The notes under the pieces: model-generated | What the model was told of the DNA's origin: nothing | What the model saw: only the letters and a program-made list of their open reading frames with translations | The model's database searches: none | In this document: one piece after another, positions 62,499 to 64,000 of the stretch | Numbering within the stretch: position 1 is the stretch's first letter | How the letters are laid out: every line of letters begins with the position of its first letter | DNA from: Chitinophaga arvensicola | Lineage (GTDB): Bacteria; Bacteroidota; Bacteroidia; Chitinophagales; Chitinophagaceae | NCBI RefSeq assembly: GCF_900110835.1 | Contig: NZ_FOJG01000001.1 | Span: forward strand, 3,813,499-3,877,498 | Direction: 5' to 3' | DNA: 64,000 nt | Translations under genes and position numbers: made by a program

Positions 62499-64000
62499 AT
62501 GAAAAAATTACTCGCTACCCTTGGGGGGCTGTTGCTGGTGCTATGTGCCTATAGCAAAGGAGAACTGGTTATTTCCGGGAAAGTAAAAGGAGATCTGAAG
62601 GGCCGTAATAAGATCTATATCACCGACTATACCATGAAAGACAGCGTTACGGTAAAAGACGGACACTTCGTTTATCATTATTCCATTGAGCATCCGGTAA
62701 CGTTGTACGTATACACGCAGTTCCACAGCGAAGCAGGTATCTTTGCTTTTACTCCGCTGGTGATAGATAAACCTGGCAATGTAGAGGTAGATTATGACCT
62801 GGATAAAGGCTACAACGCCGTGGTTTCAGGTTATGAAACCACCGTGGAGTTTAATGCATTTATAGACCGTTACAACCCGATCAGCTATACCTCGAAACCA
62901 GATGATCCCGCTTCACAGGCCGCCGCCAGGGAAAAAACAATCGCCCTTTTTAAGGATATCATAAAAGCTCGTCCGGATCGTTTCAGCACAGCTTATGCCA
63001 TCAATGAATTTGGCTCGCGGCTGGAACCGGCGGTACAGCAGGAATTGTACAACGGGTTGGGTAAAAATGCCAAAGCCTCCGAGCCGGGTGTACATATCAA
63101 AGCAAGACTGGAAGGCCTAAAGAACGCTGCCATCGGTAATATTATTCCGGACTTCTCCCTGAAAGATGCCGAAGGGAAATCCTTCAGCATCCGGGAGTTG
63201 AAAGGGAAATATGTGATCGTTGATTTTTGGGCCAGCTGGTGCGCACCTTGCCGGGAGTCATTTCCGCATCTGAAATCCGTATATGAAAAATATAAAAGTA
63301 AAGGGCTGGAAGTAGTCAGCATCTCCATCGATAAAAACCGCGAATTCTGGATAAAAGCTATGCAGGAAGAAAATATGCCCTGGAAGCAATTGCTGGATGA
63401 TAAGAACATCGCAGAGTCAGGTTTTGCAGTGACAGGTATTCCGGCCATGTTCCTGCTCGGACCGGATGGCAAAGTATTGGAGAAACAACGGGGGTATGCA
63501 CCGGGTGGAGGTGTTATTGACGCGAAGCTGGAAGCCTTATTCCCGGAAAAGGCAGTATCGAAGTACATCGACTACGACCAGCTGCAACAGGCCCTGGAAC
63601 CAAAGGTACAGTCCCTGGCAGCACAGCATCGCTTTACCACCATCCCGGATTTGCTGTATCAGCTCCGTTCGCTGAAAGACCTGGAGAAGATACCGGTATC
63701 CCAACCGCTGCCTGCTGCGGCCGGCAAGGTGATGAAGGGACGTGATATTTACACCGGTTGCAGGGACGGAGTGCTGATGCTGGGGAAATTATACAATTGC
63801 GGCTCCTGTGATCAGTTGCATGCCGGCACGTTGGCTACGGCTGTGGCATTAACAGCAGATGGTTTATGCGCCACCAATTATCACGTATTGCAGAACGTGC
63901 TGGGAGCTGTACAAACTGGTAAATACCGCGACAGCCTCATTTATGTAGCTACCCCGGCAGGTGAGGTATATAGCATAGAAAAAATCCTGGCTTTTAATAA
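62499..64000 (+). CDS. TlpA-type thioredoxin fused to a trypsin-like serine protease domain (truncated by window end)
   Basis: The ATG at 62499 opens a frame that runs to the window edge (500 codons, no stop). Signal peptide about 1-20; residues about 22-110 are a DUF4369-like beta domain (LVISGKVKGDLKGRNKIYI); a helical linker follows; residues about 210-350 are a TlpA thioredoxin domain with FWASWCAPCRES (Cys248, Cys251) and cis-Pro in GIPAMFLLG. From about 430, CGSCDQLHAGTLATAVALTA then DGLCATNYHVL resembles the start of a trypsin/HtrA-type protease, with candidate catalytic His462 in TNYHV. The catalytic Asp and Ser would lie beyond the window. It is the last visible gene of Sus locus C. 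Confidence 0.75.
   Translation, partial: MKKLLATLGGLLLVLCAYSKGELVISGKVKGDLKGRNKIYITDYTMKDSVTVKDGHFVYHYSIEHPVTLYVYTQFHSEAGIFAFTPLVIDKPGNVEVDYDLDKGYNAVVSGYETTVEFNAFIDRYNPISYTSKPDDPASQAAAREKTIALFKDIIKARPDRFSTAYAINEFGSRLEPAVQQELYNGLGKNAKASEPGVHIKARLEGLKNAAIGNIIPDFSLKDAEGKSFSIRELKGKYVIVDFWASWCAPCRESFPHLKSVYEKYKSKGLEVVSISIDKNREFWIKAMQEENMPWKQLLDDKNIAESGFAVTGIPAMFLLGPDGKVLEKQRGYAPGGGVIDAKLEALFPEKAVSKYIDYDQLQQALEPKVQSLAAQHRFTTIPDLLYQLRSLKDLEKIPVSQPLPAAAGKVMKGRDIYTGCRDGVLMLGKLYNCGSCDQLHAGTLATAVALTADGLCATNYHVLQNVLGAVQTGKYRDSLIYVATPAGEVYSIEKILAFN

Noticed and set aside
26279..64000. Calling the three Sus loci polysaccharide utilisation loci.
   Set aside because: No glycoside hydrolase, lyase or carbohydrate esterase is present in any of them; accessory genes are peptidase, thioredoxin or unknown lipoproteins.
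1..64000. Scan for insertion sequences, phage genes, CRISPR arrays, tRNA and rRNA genes.
   Set aside because: No transposase, integrase, spaced direct-repeat array or RNA gene was recognised by eye; a covariance-model search could still find a small RNA.

Overview
The window looks like chromosomal DNA of a Bacteroidota bacterium, most likely of the Chitinophagaceae (Chitinophaga-like). This rests on three complete sigma/anti-sigma (ECF/FecR) units each driving a SusC/SusD pair, many TonB-dependent receptors, Bacteroidota lipoprotein families (DUF4374, DUF4843, DUF4876, DUF5689), TlpA-type thioredoxins with DUF4369-like N-termini, several promoters of the TAnnTTTG (-7) type, and a terpene cyclase. 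No rRNA, tRNA, CRISPR array, insertion sequence or phage gene was recognised. The species call is inference.

Layout. 1-9596: a same-strand cluster with 12-13 base gaps, holding the C-terminal part of a TonB-dependent receptor, a DUF4876 lipoprotein, a DUF6850-type outer-membrane barrel, two tandem exported gingipain-like (C25/caspase-fold) proteins with HEAT-repeat tails, and a translationally coupled AlkC/AlkD-like HEAT protein. 9643-12733 (minus): a periplasmic thioredoxin and a hybrid histidine kinase. 13119-21292: an AraC regulator, an outer-membrane barrel protein, an aldo/keto reductase divergent from a second AraC regulator, a MarR-GNAT fusion with a clear operator, and a FucP-like sugar transporter. 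21357-25982 (minus): a TonB receptor / DUF4374 lipoprotein / PepSY reductase operon resembling the XusABC xenosiderophore system, with an intrinsic terminator inside it.

26279-36508: Sus locus A (sigma, FecR, SusC, SusD, DPP-IV-like S9 peptidase, TlpA thioredoxin). 36587-45096 (minus): an SRPBCC protein and Sus locus B (sigma, FecR, SusC, SusD, DUF5689). 45238-47222: a small membrane protein, a DUF1493 protein (possibly carrier-like) and a class I terpene synthase, followed by a convergent second hybrid kinase. 49051-52494 (minus): a compact ba3-type cytochrome oxidase operon including a 41-residue subunit IIa. 52721-53230: a low-affinity iron permease-like protein. 53273 to the end: Sus locus C (sigma, FecR, SusC, SusD, DUF4843, PKD-like lipoprotein) ending in an unfinished gene that appears to fuse a TlpA thioredoxin to a trypsin-like serine protease.

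No glycoside hydrolase or polysaccharide lyase is present. Accessory genes in Sus loci A and C (peptidase, thioredoxins, a protease fusion) suggest peptide or protein nutrients rather than glycans. Iron handling is a second theme (Xus-like operon, low-affinity iron permease, possibly the first TonB cluster). The most unusual items are the tandem C25-HEAT cassette and the thioredoxin-protease fusion at the right edge.
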